Shown: positions 1-9,787 of the stretch, in pieces
How the letters are laid out: the number at the start of each line of letters is the position of its first letter
Numbering within the stretch: the stretch's first letter is position 1
Assembly (NCBI GenBank): GCA_947629715.1
Contig: CANRET010000001.1
Coordinates: 32,633 to 96,632, forward strand
Direction of reading: 5' to 3'
DNA: 64,000 nucleotides
Source of the DNA: an uncultured Akkermansia sp.
Lineage (GTDB): Bacteria; Verrucomicrobiota; Verrucomicrobiia; Verrucomicrobiales; Akkermansiaceae
Notes under the pieces: generated by a model
Seen by the model: the letters and a program-made list of their open reading frames with translations, nothing else
Told to the model about the DNA's origin: nothing
Databases searched by the model: none
Translations under genes and position numbers: made by a program

Positions 1-1402
1 GAGTGAGAGTCCGGCTCGTGAAAACATCCTCCATGAGGGCAACCTGTTCGGCCGTGGCAGGCGCCTTTTCGCTGAACGTAGGTCCGCCCTCAAGAATGGC
101 CTTCATCACGTAGTCCGGATACGGGTTTTCCCCCACAACCGGCAGTTTGTACTTCTGCCCTCGAATCATTGCGAATACGCTTGCTTCGTTCTTGTCCAGC
201 GCATTGACGATTTGCGCAGCACGCAGCGCCGGAGGATAGACTACGGGCTTCAGATCGGCAAGCGCCTGCTTGTGCTCATCGTACGAACGAGCCGTACCGA
301 TAAGGGCAAGGGCGCGGGAAAACTGCTCCATGTCATTGATATGACTCTGCACGCTGCGCAAAGTCTCCCGGTGCGGGGCAATCAGCCTGTCTTCCAGGCC
401 AAAAATGTCTTTGGCGTCCTGAAAGTCATTCATGAGACCCGTCAGGTGGCGCATGGCTTCCTGTAAACGCGGCAAATCTTCAGCCGTCTCTCCGGTCAAC
501 TTCGGCGCAGGAAAAGGCTCGGAAAAACGCTTGATATGATCACGCTTTTGCTGCTCGAGAATCTCCCGCTCCGGGCGGCATAATTCATCCCACTGCGCCA
601 TCAATTTTCCGGCAAAAGGAGCAGGCAAGGCCCGTATACGGCGTAAAAAACGCGCTCTCTCCTCAAGGCTGAGCGATGAGACCGCCTCGAGCTTTTCATA
701 GAGCTGCATCCGGCGCGTCAGCTCGCCGCTTTCGCGGAGGACGGCTTGCCGCCAATGGCGCGCAGCCTCCGCAATGGACGCCACGCCGCCATGCACGAGA
801 CGATTAATGCCGGTATCCGTCGCTTTCAGCAATCCGTCCGCGCGTTCCCAATTTTTCTCACTCACAGCATCACTCAGTTGGGATGCAAGGTTGTCGGCTC
901 TCCCCCGCAAAATGAGAACGAGACTTACCAGCGCCAACAAAAAAACGCCGAGTACGACCAACCTCACCACGCGGCTGCGCGTGCTCTTTTTTCGGCGGCG
1001 TGAAAGTTCCTTTTTCAAAAGACCTGACAGCGAGCGCGTTCCCTGCGGAGCCGGCTGACCGGCGGATTTGAGTACTTTGATGTGCATCCGGAGATCCCGG
1101 TACGCCATCTGCAATTCCGGGGTGTGAGAGCAGGCTATCGCCTGAGGACTGCTGAAGCTCCTGAGCATGGCCGCAATGCTCTGTTGTCCCTCCAGTACAG
1201 CGCGAGCGGTACGCTGTCGCTTATTTTCAGTCACGCGCAAAGGTTTTCCGGCGTTCATGCGCGCGAGTTCTTCGGCAACCTCCGCATCTTCCGGGTATGT
1301 GCGATGCATGCGCTCGAGCAGCGTCCGAGCCTCATCCACATGCCCGGACAAGACGCAGCGACGCAGGGCGCGCCATTCATCTGCTTTGGGATGGCGAGAC
1401 AT
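1..1402 (-). CDS. Membrane-anchored coiled-coil/TPR-like protein, partial (runs off left edge)
   Basis: Open frame from ATG at 1402 (MSRHPKADEWRALRRCVLSGHVDEARTLLERMHRTYPEDAEVAEELARM...) with one TM segment (VVRLVVLGVFLLALVSLVLIL); no stop before the window edge; overlaps the stop of the upstream gene. Confidence 0.75.
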   Translation of the reverse strand, partial: MSRHPKADEWRALRRCVLSGHVDEARTLLERMHRTYPEDAEVAEELARMNAGKPLRVTENKRQRTARAVLEGQQSIAAMLRSFSSPQAIACSHTPELQMAYRDLRMHIKVLKSAGQPAPQGTRSLSGLLKKELSRRRKKSTRSRVVRLVVLGVFLLALVSLVLILRGRADNLASQLSDAVSEKNWERADGLLKATDTGINRLVHGGVASIAEAARHWRQAVLRESGELTRRMQLYEKLEAVSSLSLEERARFLRRIRALPAPFAGKLMAQWDELCRPEREILEQQKRDHIKRFSEPFPAPKLTGETAEDLPRLQEAMRHLTGLMNDFQDAKDIFGLEDRLIAPHRETLRSVQSHINDMEQFSRALALIGTARSYDEHKQALADLKPVVYPPALRAAQIVNALDKNEASVFAMIRGQKYKLPVVGENPYPDYVMKAILEGGPTFSEKAPATAEQVALMEDVFTSRTLT

Positions 1403-2534
1403 CGGCGTGCGATCTTTTGTGTTTTACAGTCGGGAGAGGGACGTCGTCCTCCGCCGCAGGAGCCGGAGAAAGGACTTTGTCACGTACGGACGGGATCGAA
1501 GGGCGGCGAGGCTCTGAGCTTTTTTCGCTGAGCAATCCCGGCAACATCGCCGCACCGCACAAAACAACCGCACTACCTATCACGACCGGCAATATGTACG
1601 ACTTGCGCGGCAGTTCCGCCCCGGAATTCAGTTCCAATAAATCCGCAGAGCTGTACTCTGCATGCCGACAGGACATCATCACAGGCAATGCTGCCAGCGG
1701 AGAAAGCCTGGCAGCAGATTCCGACGGATCACCGGGGGGAGGAGGCAACGTGTCCTCGATCTTGGGGCTCAAAGTTTCGGCGGATGGCATCGCGGTCAAC
1801 CCGGGACGAAGCTCCAACACAGGCGTCTCAGCCTCACGCGCTCTTTGCTTAAGCGGCGAATTCGCCATGCAGAACAAGCGCTCCTTTCTCTCCGGCAAAC
1901 GCAACTCCATTGTCGGTACGCAAAACCCCATTCCCCACCCGCGATCTTCTCTCTGAGCGTCGCTCTCGTGCAACAGACTCAACATGTCTCTCGTACGCAC
2001 ACCGACGGGCAAGCTCACCACGCACCCATCGCAGTAAGGCGCCTGCTGCAGCGCCCAGGCAGACGTTGCATGACCGGTCAACACTTTCCACGTAGCACAC
2101 ATGTGCGGTGAGGGACAAGTTCCGCGAAAACAAGCTTCTGCTTCGTCCATGATTGTGGGCTGTCCACGCCATTCTTTCGCCCAAAATCTCTGCAATTCCA
2201 GCATGAGAGCCACACCGGCAGGCGTAGCGCAATCATCAGCTCGCAACAAATTGCAACGTTCAGAGTCGCGCAGAACCAGATGGTGAATCGTACGAGCGCC
2301 ATCCTGTCCCCTTCTCGCGGAAACCAGCACGTGAAAAAGCTCTCCGCCATCCGGGACGGTCGTGTAGCAGAACGTCGGCTCATCGGCGACCGCGCGGGCG
2401 ATGCGAAGGGTACGCTGCGCCACGAACCGTTCCAGATCGGCGCTCATGCTGCGGGTGCGCACTACGGCGGTGGCATTTGCGCCCGTCGTCTCCGACTCCT
2501 GCGTCCGCACAGTGTAGATGAGCTGGTAGGACAT
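1377..2534 (-). CDS. GAP1-N2-like GTPase-associated protein with one C-terminal-half TM segment
   Basis: 385 aa ORF; N-terminus YQLIYTVRT...AVVRTRSMSADLERFV...FHVLVSARRGQDGARTIHHLVL resembles GTPase-associated protein 1 N-terminal domains; TM YILPVVIGSAVVLCGAAMLPGLL; in an operon with a GTPase. Confidence 0.7.
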   Translation of the reverse strand: MSYQLIYTVRTQESETTGANATAVVRTRSMSADLERFVAQRTLRIARAVADEPTFCYTTVPDGGELFHVLVSARRGQDGARTIHHLVLRDSERCNLLRADDCATPAGVALMLELQRFWAKEWRGQPTIMDEAEACFRGTCPSPHMCATWKVLTGHATSAWALQQAPYCDGCVVSLPVGVRTRDMLSLLHESDAQREDRGWGMGFCVPTMELRLPERKERLFCMANSPLKQRAREAETPVLELRPGLTAMPSAETLSPKIEDTLPPPPGDPSESAARLSPLAALPVMMSCRHAEYSSADLLELNSGAELPRKSYILPVVIGSAVVLCGAAMLPGLLSEKSSEPRRPSIPSVRDKVLSPAPAAEDDVPLPTVKHKRSHADVSPSQSR

Positions 2535-2550
2535 AGCCGGTCAGAAACAT

Positions 2551-4317
2551 TCAACTGCGACTTTTACGCAGAAGATCAGGTTCCTTGCAGTGCAATGCCC
2601 AGAGCATGGGATCGATCACGCGATTAGGCTTTACTTTGCCATTTGCCGGAACGCAGTACGCCTCTCCCCGCTCATCCGTAACCTCCGCCGTCTCCCCACC
2701 GAAAGAACTTACGGCGAAATAACGCACATTGCTGGATACGGTCTCCGCATTGGTGCAGATATTCGGAGAAATATTGAAGAGGAATTCACGCAAACGCTTT
2801 GAGTTGGCATCGACAAACTTCGGCTGGAATTGTCCGTTGCGGACACTGGGAAGCAACGGCTCGGGACCGAGCAAGTCCTGCCAAACGTCACTTTTGCCGA
2901 TGATGATGGCAAGCGGTACGGCCAGCTTCTTTTCCGGCGGCAGATGCAAGGCCGAGCGCAACCTCATTTCCACATCCGAAAGCATGAGAGCCTGACGCTC
3001 ACGCACCCGGCGCCCTTTCGCTTTACTCGCGCCGTCGTCCATTTTAATGATCTTGCGGAATGCGATATCTGCCGTGGGATCAAAGAGGAAAAAAATTGCA
3101 GACGCCGCCTCCAAATGTCCGGCCTCATCCTCCGCCTCTTTCCCGTCCGGCTCATAACCGGTTCCGGCGGTATCGTAAAGCGTCACGCTGCACGTCTTGC
3201 TCCCACTGCTCAGACTGTATGTGAAAGGACGGGGCACGCGCACATAACGTCCATCGCGCCACACATCGTGATACAGCTCTCCGGAGGAAGATGTCCGGGC
3301 AAGAATAGCGCTCTGCGGATTATCGGCAGAAAACAACTTCATACGCATGGAGTTGAGCGAAGCATTGCCGGACGCGTCCGAATCTCGAAAGGCAATTCCG
3401 AACTCACGTGACAAGGCATACTCCAACTGGTGCAGCATCGTCGTCAGATAGTAGGTCTTCCCGGACCCGGGCGTCCCGACAAGCGAAAAAATCATTTGCC
3501 TCGCCTTCATGAAGAAGGAGGGCAATTTATGATGGCAGCGCGGGCAGGCGTACTCTCGAACACTCAGCCCCATTGCATCCACAGGCACTCCCTGCCGGTC
3601 CAGATTAATGGGTGTAAACCGTTGCTGAGCCTTCTCGCCCAGGATGGTGTCTCCCGTCAAATTCGGGTGCGCGGATACAGCCAGCGCCTGGGAGATCGGA
3701 AAACGCTGCCAGCAATGAGGGCAGCACACTTCCCTGCCCCCATCATCTTTTTGATCGTTGCTGTCTTTCACCGTGCGCACAGCGCGCCCGCCCCCGGACA
3801 ACTCACCGTGTTCTTCCGCCACAAAACGCGCCACCTCCCGGATATCGTCCAACTCAAATGCACATGTTGCAAGCCCCTTGAAAACCACGAGCTTCTTCCC
3901 ACGCGGCTCCTTGGGCAAAGCGTCGACGTCCTCCAGCTTCATGGCCTCGCTCCACTTTCCGGAACTCTTGTCGTACACGTACCATTCGGTCGGATTGAAT
4001 AAGCCAAAATCAGGCATGAAACGCTCATCCCCCAGCCATGCGATAAAGCATCCCCCCCCTAACACGAATAAATTGGGCGAGTTAAGTCGTAACTGAACCT
4101 CTCGTTCCGTCCTCTCTCCGTTGAAGGAATAACTGCCAACCGTCAAATGGGGGAAAAAGCGACATACCCCCCCCTGCAACGCAAAAGTCCCTCCTAACTC
4201 AGAACGCATCTTACAGCGAAAAACACTCCCCTGCCCCCGTCCTATCGTCATAAACGAGGCATCCGAAACACGCAACTTCTTGCTTAAACAATCGAATATG
4301 TACAGTCTGTTATCCAT
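2551..4317 (-). CDS. P-loop GTPase with FHA-like N-terminus and zinc ribbon (double-GTPase/TRAFAC-like partner of GAP1)
   Basis: 588 aa; Walker A GTPGSGKTYYLTTML, Walker B LYDTAGTG, G4-like IIIGKSD; CxxC pairs CCPHCWQRF and YACPRCHHKLP; FHA-like start LRVSDASFMTIGRGQGS. Confidence 0.75.
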   Translation of the reverse strand: MDNRLYIFDCLSKKLRVSDASFMTIGRGQGSVFRCKMRSELGGTFALQGGVCRFFPHLTVGSYSFNGERTEREVQLRLNSPNLFVLGGGCFIAWLGDERFMPDFGLFNPTEWYVYDKSSGKWSEAMKLEDVDALPKEPRGKKLVVFKGLATCAFELDDIREVARFVAEEHGELSGGGRAVRTVKDSNDQKDDGGREVCCPHCWQRFPISQALAVSAHPNLTGDTILGEKAQQRFTPINLDRQGVPVDAMGLSVREYACPRCHHKLPSFFMKARQMIFSLVGTPGSGKTYYLTTMLHQLEYALSREFGIAFRDSDASGNASLNSMRMKLFSADNPQSAILARTSSSGELYHDVWRDGRYVRVPRPFTYSLSSGSKTCSVTLYDTAGTGYEPDGKEAEDEAGHLEAASAIFFLFDPTADIAFRKIIKMDDGASKAKGRRVRERQALMLSDVEMRLRSALHLPPEKKLAVPLAIIIGKSDVWQDLLGPEPLLPSVRNGQFQPKFVDANSKRLREFLFNISPNICTNAETVSSNVRYFAVSSFGGETAEVTDERGEAYCVPANGKVKPNRVIDPMLWALHCKEPDLLRKSRS

Positions 4318-4331
4318 CGCACTCCGAAAAT

Positions 4332-4361
4332 GTTATACCACGTCACGCCCCATGTCGTCAA
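4332..4361 (-). promoter_or_regulatory. Candidate sigma70 promoter of the GTPase/GAP1 operon
   Basis: Minus strand TTGACG-N18-TATAAC, 14 nt before ATG 4317. Confidence 0.65.
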
Positions 4362-4393
4362 GCCCTATCATCCTGTTTTGCTCGGTGTGCGGC

Positions 4394-4422
4394 TTGACTT
4401 TTTGATTCTCTGACGCTATGCT
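4394..4422 (+). promoter_or_regulatory. Candidate promoter, leaderless metal ABC operon
   Basis: TTGACT-N17-TATGCT, 6 nt before ATG 4429. Confidence 0.7.
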
Positions 4423-4428
4423 GATTCT

Positions 4429-5307
4429 ATGCGCTTGTTCGTGCTCACGCTGCTGCTTATTTCATCGCTGTCGAGTGCAGGGGCGGATCTTCGTATAGCA
4501 AGTCTGCATCCGTTGCTCAGCGAAATGGCCAGGCGTGTGGGTGGCGATGACGTGGAGGTCGTGGACATCTTCCCTCGCGGCGGAGAGCTCCACCGCTTCG
4601 AACCGAGCGCCCGAGAACTGTCTGCAGCTGCAGGTTGCCGCTTTATACTTGCTTGCGGCAAGGGAACAGAGCCCTATCTGGGGGCCTTGCGAGAATCGCT
4701 TAATCCATTTAAGGTAAGCATTTTGGAGCTTGGAGACACTGTGCCGGACGTGATGACGCCGGACGGGGCCGCAGCAGATCCGCACTGGTGGAATGCTCCG
4801 GAAAATATGAAGCGCGCCGCTATTTCTCTCGCGATGACTCTGGCGCAGGCATTGCCGAACAGAAAAGAGGCTTTGCGCACGCGTCTCGCCGAATACGCGC
4901 GCTGCATGGACATGCTGACGCGTGAGGCGCGTCTCGCTCTGTCGCGCGTCCCACAGGAGCGACGCACCCTGGTCACGGCGCACGCTGCCATGTGTCATTT
5001 TTGCGAGGCGTTCCGACTGATGCCATTGGCTGTGCAGGGAGTAGCGACAGAGAGCGAGGGCGATATGGCTACGGTGGCACAATTCATCCGTGAACTGCGG
5101 GCGCGCGGCGTTCGCCGAATCTATGCCGAAGTGCGCGATGCTCCGCGATTTTTACAAAATATCGCAGAAGCGGCCGGAATTTCGCTTGGGGAACTGGTCA
5201 TGGACGGCGTCGCTCCCGGTCAACCTCCTTACGAAGTCATTTTTCGGTTCAACTTGCGTGCTGTATGCGATGGCCTTTCGGTTCCGTTTGAAACGTCCCC
5301 ATCATGA
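4429..5307 (+). CDS. Zinc/manganese ABC transporter substrate-binding protein (ZnuA/TroA family)
   Basis: Signal peptide, then IASLHPLLSEMARRVGGDDVEVVDIFPRGGELHRFEPSARE; DPHWWNAPENM; HAAMCHF histidine motifs. Confidence 0.88.
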   Translation: MRLFVLTLLLISSLSSAGADLRIASLHPLLSEMARRVGGDDVEVVDIFPRGGELHRFEPSARELSAAAGCRFILACGKGTEPYLGALRESLNPFKVSILELGDTVPDVMTPDGAAADPHWWNAPENMKRAAISLAMTLAQALPNRKEALRTRLAEYARCMDMLTREARLALSRVPQERRTLVTAHAAMCHFCEAFRLMPLAVQGVATESEGDMATVAQFIRELRARGVRRIYAEVRDAPRFLQNIAEAAGISLGELVMDGVAPGQPPYEVIFRFNLRAVCDGLSVPFETSPS

Positions 5308-5744
5308 AAAAGCCGTTGAAAACTCTCGCCTATTGCGCACTGGGCATTGTCATCGCCGGCCTGCCTCTGATATTTTTCAACGTCAGGTCCGATCCGGCAC
5401 GCGAGGTCAATCCTGCCGCAACGGAGGAGATTCGGGTCATGGCCCCGATCTTGGTACGCTACACGAACGCTCCGGCCGAGATTCGGATTCTGCGCACCGG
5501 TGATGAAATCTTACGCTTGCAGCCGGATTGCAGCGGCCAGTGGTACGGCGCGCTTCCCTTGCCTCCCATCCACCCCGGATCTGTGCTTGAACTTGAGGTG
5601 CAGGCCCGATGGGCGCATCCCCCCACTGCTCGACAAGTTATCACCCTGCAGCTTTTCCCTCCCGGTCTTCCGACGGCAACCGATACCCAATGGACCGATA
5701 CCCCTGCGAATGAGCTGCACAGCATCTTCCTCTTCCGATGGTAA
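5304..5744 (+). CDS. Uncharacterised membrane-anchored protein within the metal ABC operon
   Basis: 146 aa with N-terminal TM; 4-nt ATGA overlap with the upstream gene and overlap with the downstream ATPase. Confidence 0.75.
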   Translation: MKKPLKTLAYCALGIVIAGLPLIFFNVRSDPAREVNPAATEEIRVMAPILVRYTNAPAEIRILRTGDEILRLQPDCSGQWYGALPLPPIHPGSVLELEVQARWAHPPTARQVITLQLFPPGLPTATDTQWTDTPANELHSIFLFRW

Positions 5745-6511
5745 ATTGCAGAGATCATGTATGTTGGGGAGCAGCTGACCCCAATCACCACCCGCACGAG
5801 CTGCTGGTACGCCGACTCTCGGCGACATACGCGCGCGCGGAGCGACCGGCAATCTCCGGTATCTCCTTCAGCATTCATTGCGGTCACACCCTCGCGATCA
5901 TGGGGCCCAACGGTGCCGGCAAATCCACCTTGCTCAACGTGCTGGCCGGCATCATGCCTCCGGATGAGGGAGAAGTGTTGTGGGACGGTCACCCGTTGCA
6001 CAACACGCGCCGAGAAGTTGCCTGGCTTCCCCAGCGCAGTGAGATGGATCTCTCCTTTCCTATCACGGTGCGCGAGCTGGTTGAGATGGGACGCTATCCG
6101 GCTCTAGGCGCATGGGGAAGCATGGGAGAGCATGATGTCAACATGGTCAACAAGGCTCTTCACACGCTGGAGATCGATTCTCTGCAGCGCCGACAAATTG
6201 CCGAACTCTCCGGTGGGCAACTCCAGCGCGCTTTTCTGGCCCGCGCGCTCGCCCAGGAGGCCCATATCCTGCTTCTCGACGAACCATTCACCGGACTGGA
6301 TGCTCCCGGTGCTCACTCTCTCGGACTGCTTCTCGGCGAACTCGCACACGAAGGGCGTCTGGTGATCGCGAGTTACCACGATATCAGCAACGCGTCTCAG
6401 TACTTCGACAGCGTCCTGCTGCTGCATTGTGAACAACGGGCATACGGACGAAGTGCGGAAACTCTGGCGCCTCAAAACATCAACCGCGCGTACGGCGCCG
6501 TCGGCCTATGA
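5738..6511 (+). CDS. Metal ABC transporter ATP-binding protein
   Basis: GPNGAGKSTLLNVLAG, LSGGQLQRAFLARALAQ, LLLDEPFTGLD. Confidence 0.93.
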   Translation: MVNCRDHVCWGAADPNHHPHELLVRRLSATYARAERPAISGISFSIHCGHTLAIMGPNGAGKSTLLNVLAGIMPPDEGEVLWDGHPLHNTRREVAWLPQRSEMDLSFPITVRELVEMGRYPALGAWGSMGEHDVNMVNKALHTLEIDSLQRRQIAELSGGQLQRAFLARALAQEAHILLLDEPFTGLDAPGAHSLGLLLGELAHEGRLVIASYHDISNASQYFDSVLLLHCEQRAYGRSAETLAPQNINRAYGAVGL

Positions 6512-7329
6512 ATGAATTTTTAAGCTACCTTGCCGAACCCATCGCTCTGCGTACGCTGTGGGCCTGTGCTGTAATCGGCTTTGTGGATGGTTACGTAAGC
6601 GCGCTGGTTGTTCTGCGGCGTTCCTCTCTTCAGATAGGCGCAGTTTCGTGTGCCCTTCTCCCCGGGATTGCCATCGGCATACTGCTCTTCGGGCTGGGGC
6701 AATGGAGCGCACTTGTTGGGGCCATTGCCGCCGGCATGTTGGTGGGACTGAGTTCCCTTTTTGTAGCGCGCACGACCCGACTGCACCATGATGCAGCTCT
6801 CGCCGTTATCCACTCCGCTGCCTTTGCCTTCGGGTACGTCGTTTTGGTTCGCCTGGGCATGCAACAGAAAGTCGATGATTGGCTTTTCGGCAATATCATG
6901 AGCATGAGCTACGCCGATCTTTGCCTGGCGTACGCCACGGGCGCTGCAGCTCTGTTGTGCATCACGGCCTTCATGCGACCGCTTCTCCTCTGGCTTTTCG
7001 ATCCGAATGCCGCCACCAGTTTCGGTTTACCCACGCGTGCCATCAGCTATGGAGTGTACGCTCTCATCATTCTGGCGCTCGTATCATCGTTACAGGCGGT
7101 AGGAGCGCTGCTCACACTCGGGCTGCTCGTAGCCCCGGCAGGCATCATGCGCCTGCTCACCAACCGAGCTGAACTCATGTTCTGGGGAGCCGGCGCCATA
7201 GGGGGAGGCTGCAGCATCGCCGCCTTCTTCATATCCTATCCGCTCGGACTGCACCTCGGCGCCACAATCATCCTGCTTTTGGGCATCGCATTCTGCGTAG
7301 CGTGGCGCTTTCGTTCATCGTCTCGCTGA
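6508..7329 (+). CDS. Metal ABC transporter permease (ABC-3 family)
   Basis: Multi-TM protein typical of ZnuB/TroC; 4-nt overlap with the ATPase. Confidence 0.92.
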   Translation: MNEFLSYLAEPIALRTLWACAVIGFVDGYVSALVVLRRSSLQIGAVSCALLPGIAIGILLFGLGQWSALVGAIAAGMLVGLSSLFVARTTRLHHDAALAVIHSAAFAFGYVVLVRLGMQQKVDDWLFGNIMSMSYADLCLAYATGAAALLCITAFMRPLLLWLFDPNAATSFGLPTRAISYGVYALIILALVSSLQAVGALLTLGLLVAPAGIMRLLTNRAELMFWGAGAIGGGCSIAAFFISYPLGLHLGATIILLLGIAFCVAWRFRSSSR

Positions 7330-7401
7330 ACCCCACAGATTGCGCGGTGTTCCGACGATTTTTCACCCACTCGGAGGATGAAATGAGCCGCCGACGCAAG
7401 C

Positions 7402-8325
7402 TCACATGAGGCTGCGCAGTTCCTCTGCGGCAGCGCACCCGACAGTCTCCGGAGCGTTGGCAGGGCCTCGTCGGATGCAGCGCAACGCCACGCCGTCCGG
7501 GCAAAAGTAGAGGACGCGTAACTCAAGTTCCGTTCCCCGAAGCTTTGCGTACCCCCCGACCGGCGTTGAACAATCCGCCTGCAACGCCGCAAGAAAGGCT
7601 CGTTCGGCACGGATGGTCAACTCACTCGGTTCGTGGTTGATGCCGCGCACAAGATCACGCGTCACACCATCATCCCGACGCGTCTCCACCGCAATAGCGC
7701 CTTGACAAAGTGCGGGCGCAAAGCTGTCGCAATCCATATCCACAAGCGTCACTCCATCCGGCAAAATCTCCTGCAGCCTGCCCAGACGATTCAACCCGGC
7801 GCGAGCGAGAAGGATGGCATCCATTTCATTGCTCTCTGCCAGCCTGCGCAGCCGTGTGGTCACATTCCCGCGCAATTGCACCGTGCTCGCGCGTCCGCTC
7901 CAGTAGGCTCCTACCAACGCAGCGCGGCGCACACTGGATGTGCCGATGACCGGAGCATCCATATTCGCACCACGTCGGATGACAAGCGTATCATTGATTG
8001 CCTCGCGCGGGAGCACGGCGGCAATCTGCATACGCTCATCCAAGGTACCGGGCATATCCTTGCAGCTGTGCACTGCGCAGTCAATTTCCCCGCGAGCAAG
8101 CGACTCCTCAATCGCAGCGATAAACACTCCCTTATCTGCCGTATTCGTGGCCTTGTTTACCTCGCAAAGAGGGATATCCGTGCGCTCGTCGCCCGCCGTA
8201 CGGATGGGGACAACTTCGGTTTGAATGCCGGGGTGCGCATCGTGTAAAGTCTGCTCTACCAATCTGGCCTGACAAAGAGCCAGCTCGCTGCCTCGCGTGC
8301 CCAGCCGAAGTGTGAAGCGCTTCAT
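7402..8325 (-). CDS. hemC: Hydroxymethylbilane synthase (porphobilinogen deaminase)
   Basis: MKRFTLRLGTRGSELALCQARLVEQTL...; start set to 8325 from the promoter and homologous N-terminus rather than ORF start 8451. Confidence 0.95.
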   Translation of the reverse strand: MKRFTLRLGTRGSELALCQARLVEQTLHDAHPGIQTEVVPIRTAGDERTDIPLCEVNKATNTADKGVFIAAIEESLARGEIDCAVHSCKDMPGTLDERMQIAAVLPREAINDTLVIRRGANMDAPVIGTSSVRRAALVGAYWSGRASTVQLRGNVTTRLRRLAESNEMDAILLARAGLNRLGRLQEILPDGVTLVDMDCDSFAPALCQGAIAVETRRDDGVTRDLVRGINHEPSELTIRAERAFLAALQADCSTPVGGYAKLRGTELELRVLYFCPDGVALRCIRRGPANAPETVGCAAAEELRSLM

Positions 8326-8331
8326 GCAGGC

Positions 8332-8360
8332 ATTGTAGCGCATGGGACTTGCTCTGTCAA
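8332..8360 (-). promoter_or_regulatory. Candidate promoter of hemC (leaderless)
   Basis: Minus strand TTGACA-N17-TACAAT, 6 nt before ATG 8325. Confidence 0.8.
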
Positions 8361-8429
8361 ACATGTTGCCCCGCACGACAAAGCAACAATATATAAAACG
8401 CCGGAACTTCGGACAGAATCTCAGATAGT

Positions 8430-8621
8430 ATGGAAGAAAGCAACGAGCCATGGACGAACAATCCGAGTGAGCCGTACAACTTGCGTAAGGCTGACAGTCT
8501 GCACGAGACCGAGCTTGGCCACACGCTTAACATGATGTACACGCTCTACTACGAAGTGCCTGACACACCGACATCTCTGCGATTTTTCCCGGAAGACTCG
8601 GAGTCTGAACAGGCGCTTTAA
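8430..8621 (+). CDS. Small hypothetical protein (63 aa)
   Basis: ORF with no overlapping better candidate; no recognised domain. Confidence 0.45.
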   Translation: MEESNEPWTNNPSEPYNLRKADSLHETELGHTLNMMYTLYYEVPDTPTSLRFFPEDSESEQAL

Positions 8622-8807
8622 CGCCGGAGCGTCAAACTTCCCCTATTGGAAGATACCGGGAAAAATGACGGAACGGTCGTCTGCAGGAGCCAGGAGGGAA
8701 CAAAGAGAGTGGAAAGGGGGACATCCGGAAGAGTCCGAAAAAACAAACCCTTGCGATGCAACCGGAGGCGTCCGGGATCATCGGTGATGCGTTGACCCTG
8801 CCGCTCC

Positions 8808-8836
8808 TTGACTCGCTCTGCCCGGAGTGGTATAAG
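8808..8836 (+). promoter_or_regulatory. Candidate promoter of the ZIP transporter gene
   Basis: TTGACT-N17-TATAAG, 12 nt before ATG 8849. Confidence 0.6.
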
Positions 8837-8848
8837 GACTGCATTGGT

Positions 8849-9658
8849 ATGGAGGCAAGCACGTTACATCCTCTTGTGCTGGGCGGCATTTTGTCGCTTC
8901 TGGCCGGGCTGTGTACGGGGGTGGGCGCAGCCGTGGCGCTGTTCATGAGGCGCACGAACACGCGCGTTCTCACTTTTGCACTGGGTGCAAGCGCGGGAGT
9001 GATGGTGTACATTTCTTTCATGGAACTCATGCCCACAGCAATGAAAAATCTCGGCGGAATGGCAGGAGAAAAATGGATTGCTATGGCCGCCTTTTTCGGG
9101 GGCATGGGATTGGCATGGATAATTGATTTCATGATCCCGGAGGATGAAAACCCGCACGAGATACACGATGCCGCCGAGCTGGAACATGTGCAGGCTACCG
9201 GGCAATTCTCCGGACGAGAAAACGTGCGCCGCGGCGCCCTGCTCTTCGCGCTGGCCATGGCGCTGCATAATTTTCCGGAAGGCATGGCCACTATGGCTGC
9301 GGCATTCGACAACACTGACACGGCTCTTTCCGTGGCTCTGGCCGTCGCCATCCACAACATCCCGGAGGGCATTGCCGTGGCTCTGCCGCTGATGTACGCC
9401 ACAGGCAAACCCGGCAAAGCCTTCCGCCTGGCTACGCTCACGGGCATGGCCGAACCGCTGGGAGCTGTCATCTGCATGCTCATTCTGATGCCCTGCATGA
9501 GTGGTTTTCTGCTGGCATGCCTTTTCGGCATCGTCTCCGGCATCATGGTGTACATCTCCTTTGACGAACTGCTGCCCATGGCAGAGCGTTGGGGGCACCA
9601 CCATCTCTCCATCTGCGGCGTAGCAGTCGGTATGTTTATCATGGCGCTCACGCTGTGA
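8849..9658 (+). CDS. ZIP family metal transporter (ZupT-like)
   Basis: ALAMALHNFPEGMATMAAAF and VAIHNIPEGIAVALPL signature helices; start 8849 preferred over 8756. Confidence 0.93.
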   Translation: MEASTLHPLVLGGILSLLAGLCTGVGAAVALFMRRTNTRVLTFALGASAGVMVYISFMELMPTAMKNLGGMAGEKWIAMAAFFGGMGLAWIIDFMIPEDENPHEIHDAAELEHVQATGQFSGRENVRRGALLFALAMALHNFPEGMATMAAAFDNTDTALSVALAVAIHNIPEGIAVALPLMYATGKPGKAFRLATLTGMAEPLGAVICMLILMPCMSGFLLACLFGIVSGIMVYISFDELLPMAERWGHHHLSICGVAVGMFIMALTL

Positions 9659-9702
9659 TGAAGCTTGCAAAACTCTGTCGCAGTGCAGACGCATAAATTT
9701 GC

Positions 9703-9731
9703 TTGCATGGCGCCGTCAGATGAGGTATAGA
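9703..9731 (+). promoter_or_regulatory. Candidate promoter of the MscS gene
   Basis: TTGCAT-N17-TATAGA; overlaps the ATG of the longest ORF (9731), so that start is unlikely from this promoter. Confidence 0.5.
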
Positions 9732-9787
9732 TGGAACCGACTCAAAAGAGGGTCTTACGTGATGAAACTTGCACCGCTGATTTTCCC

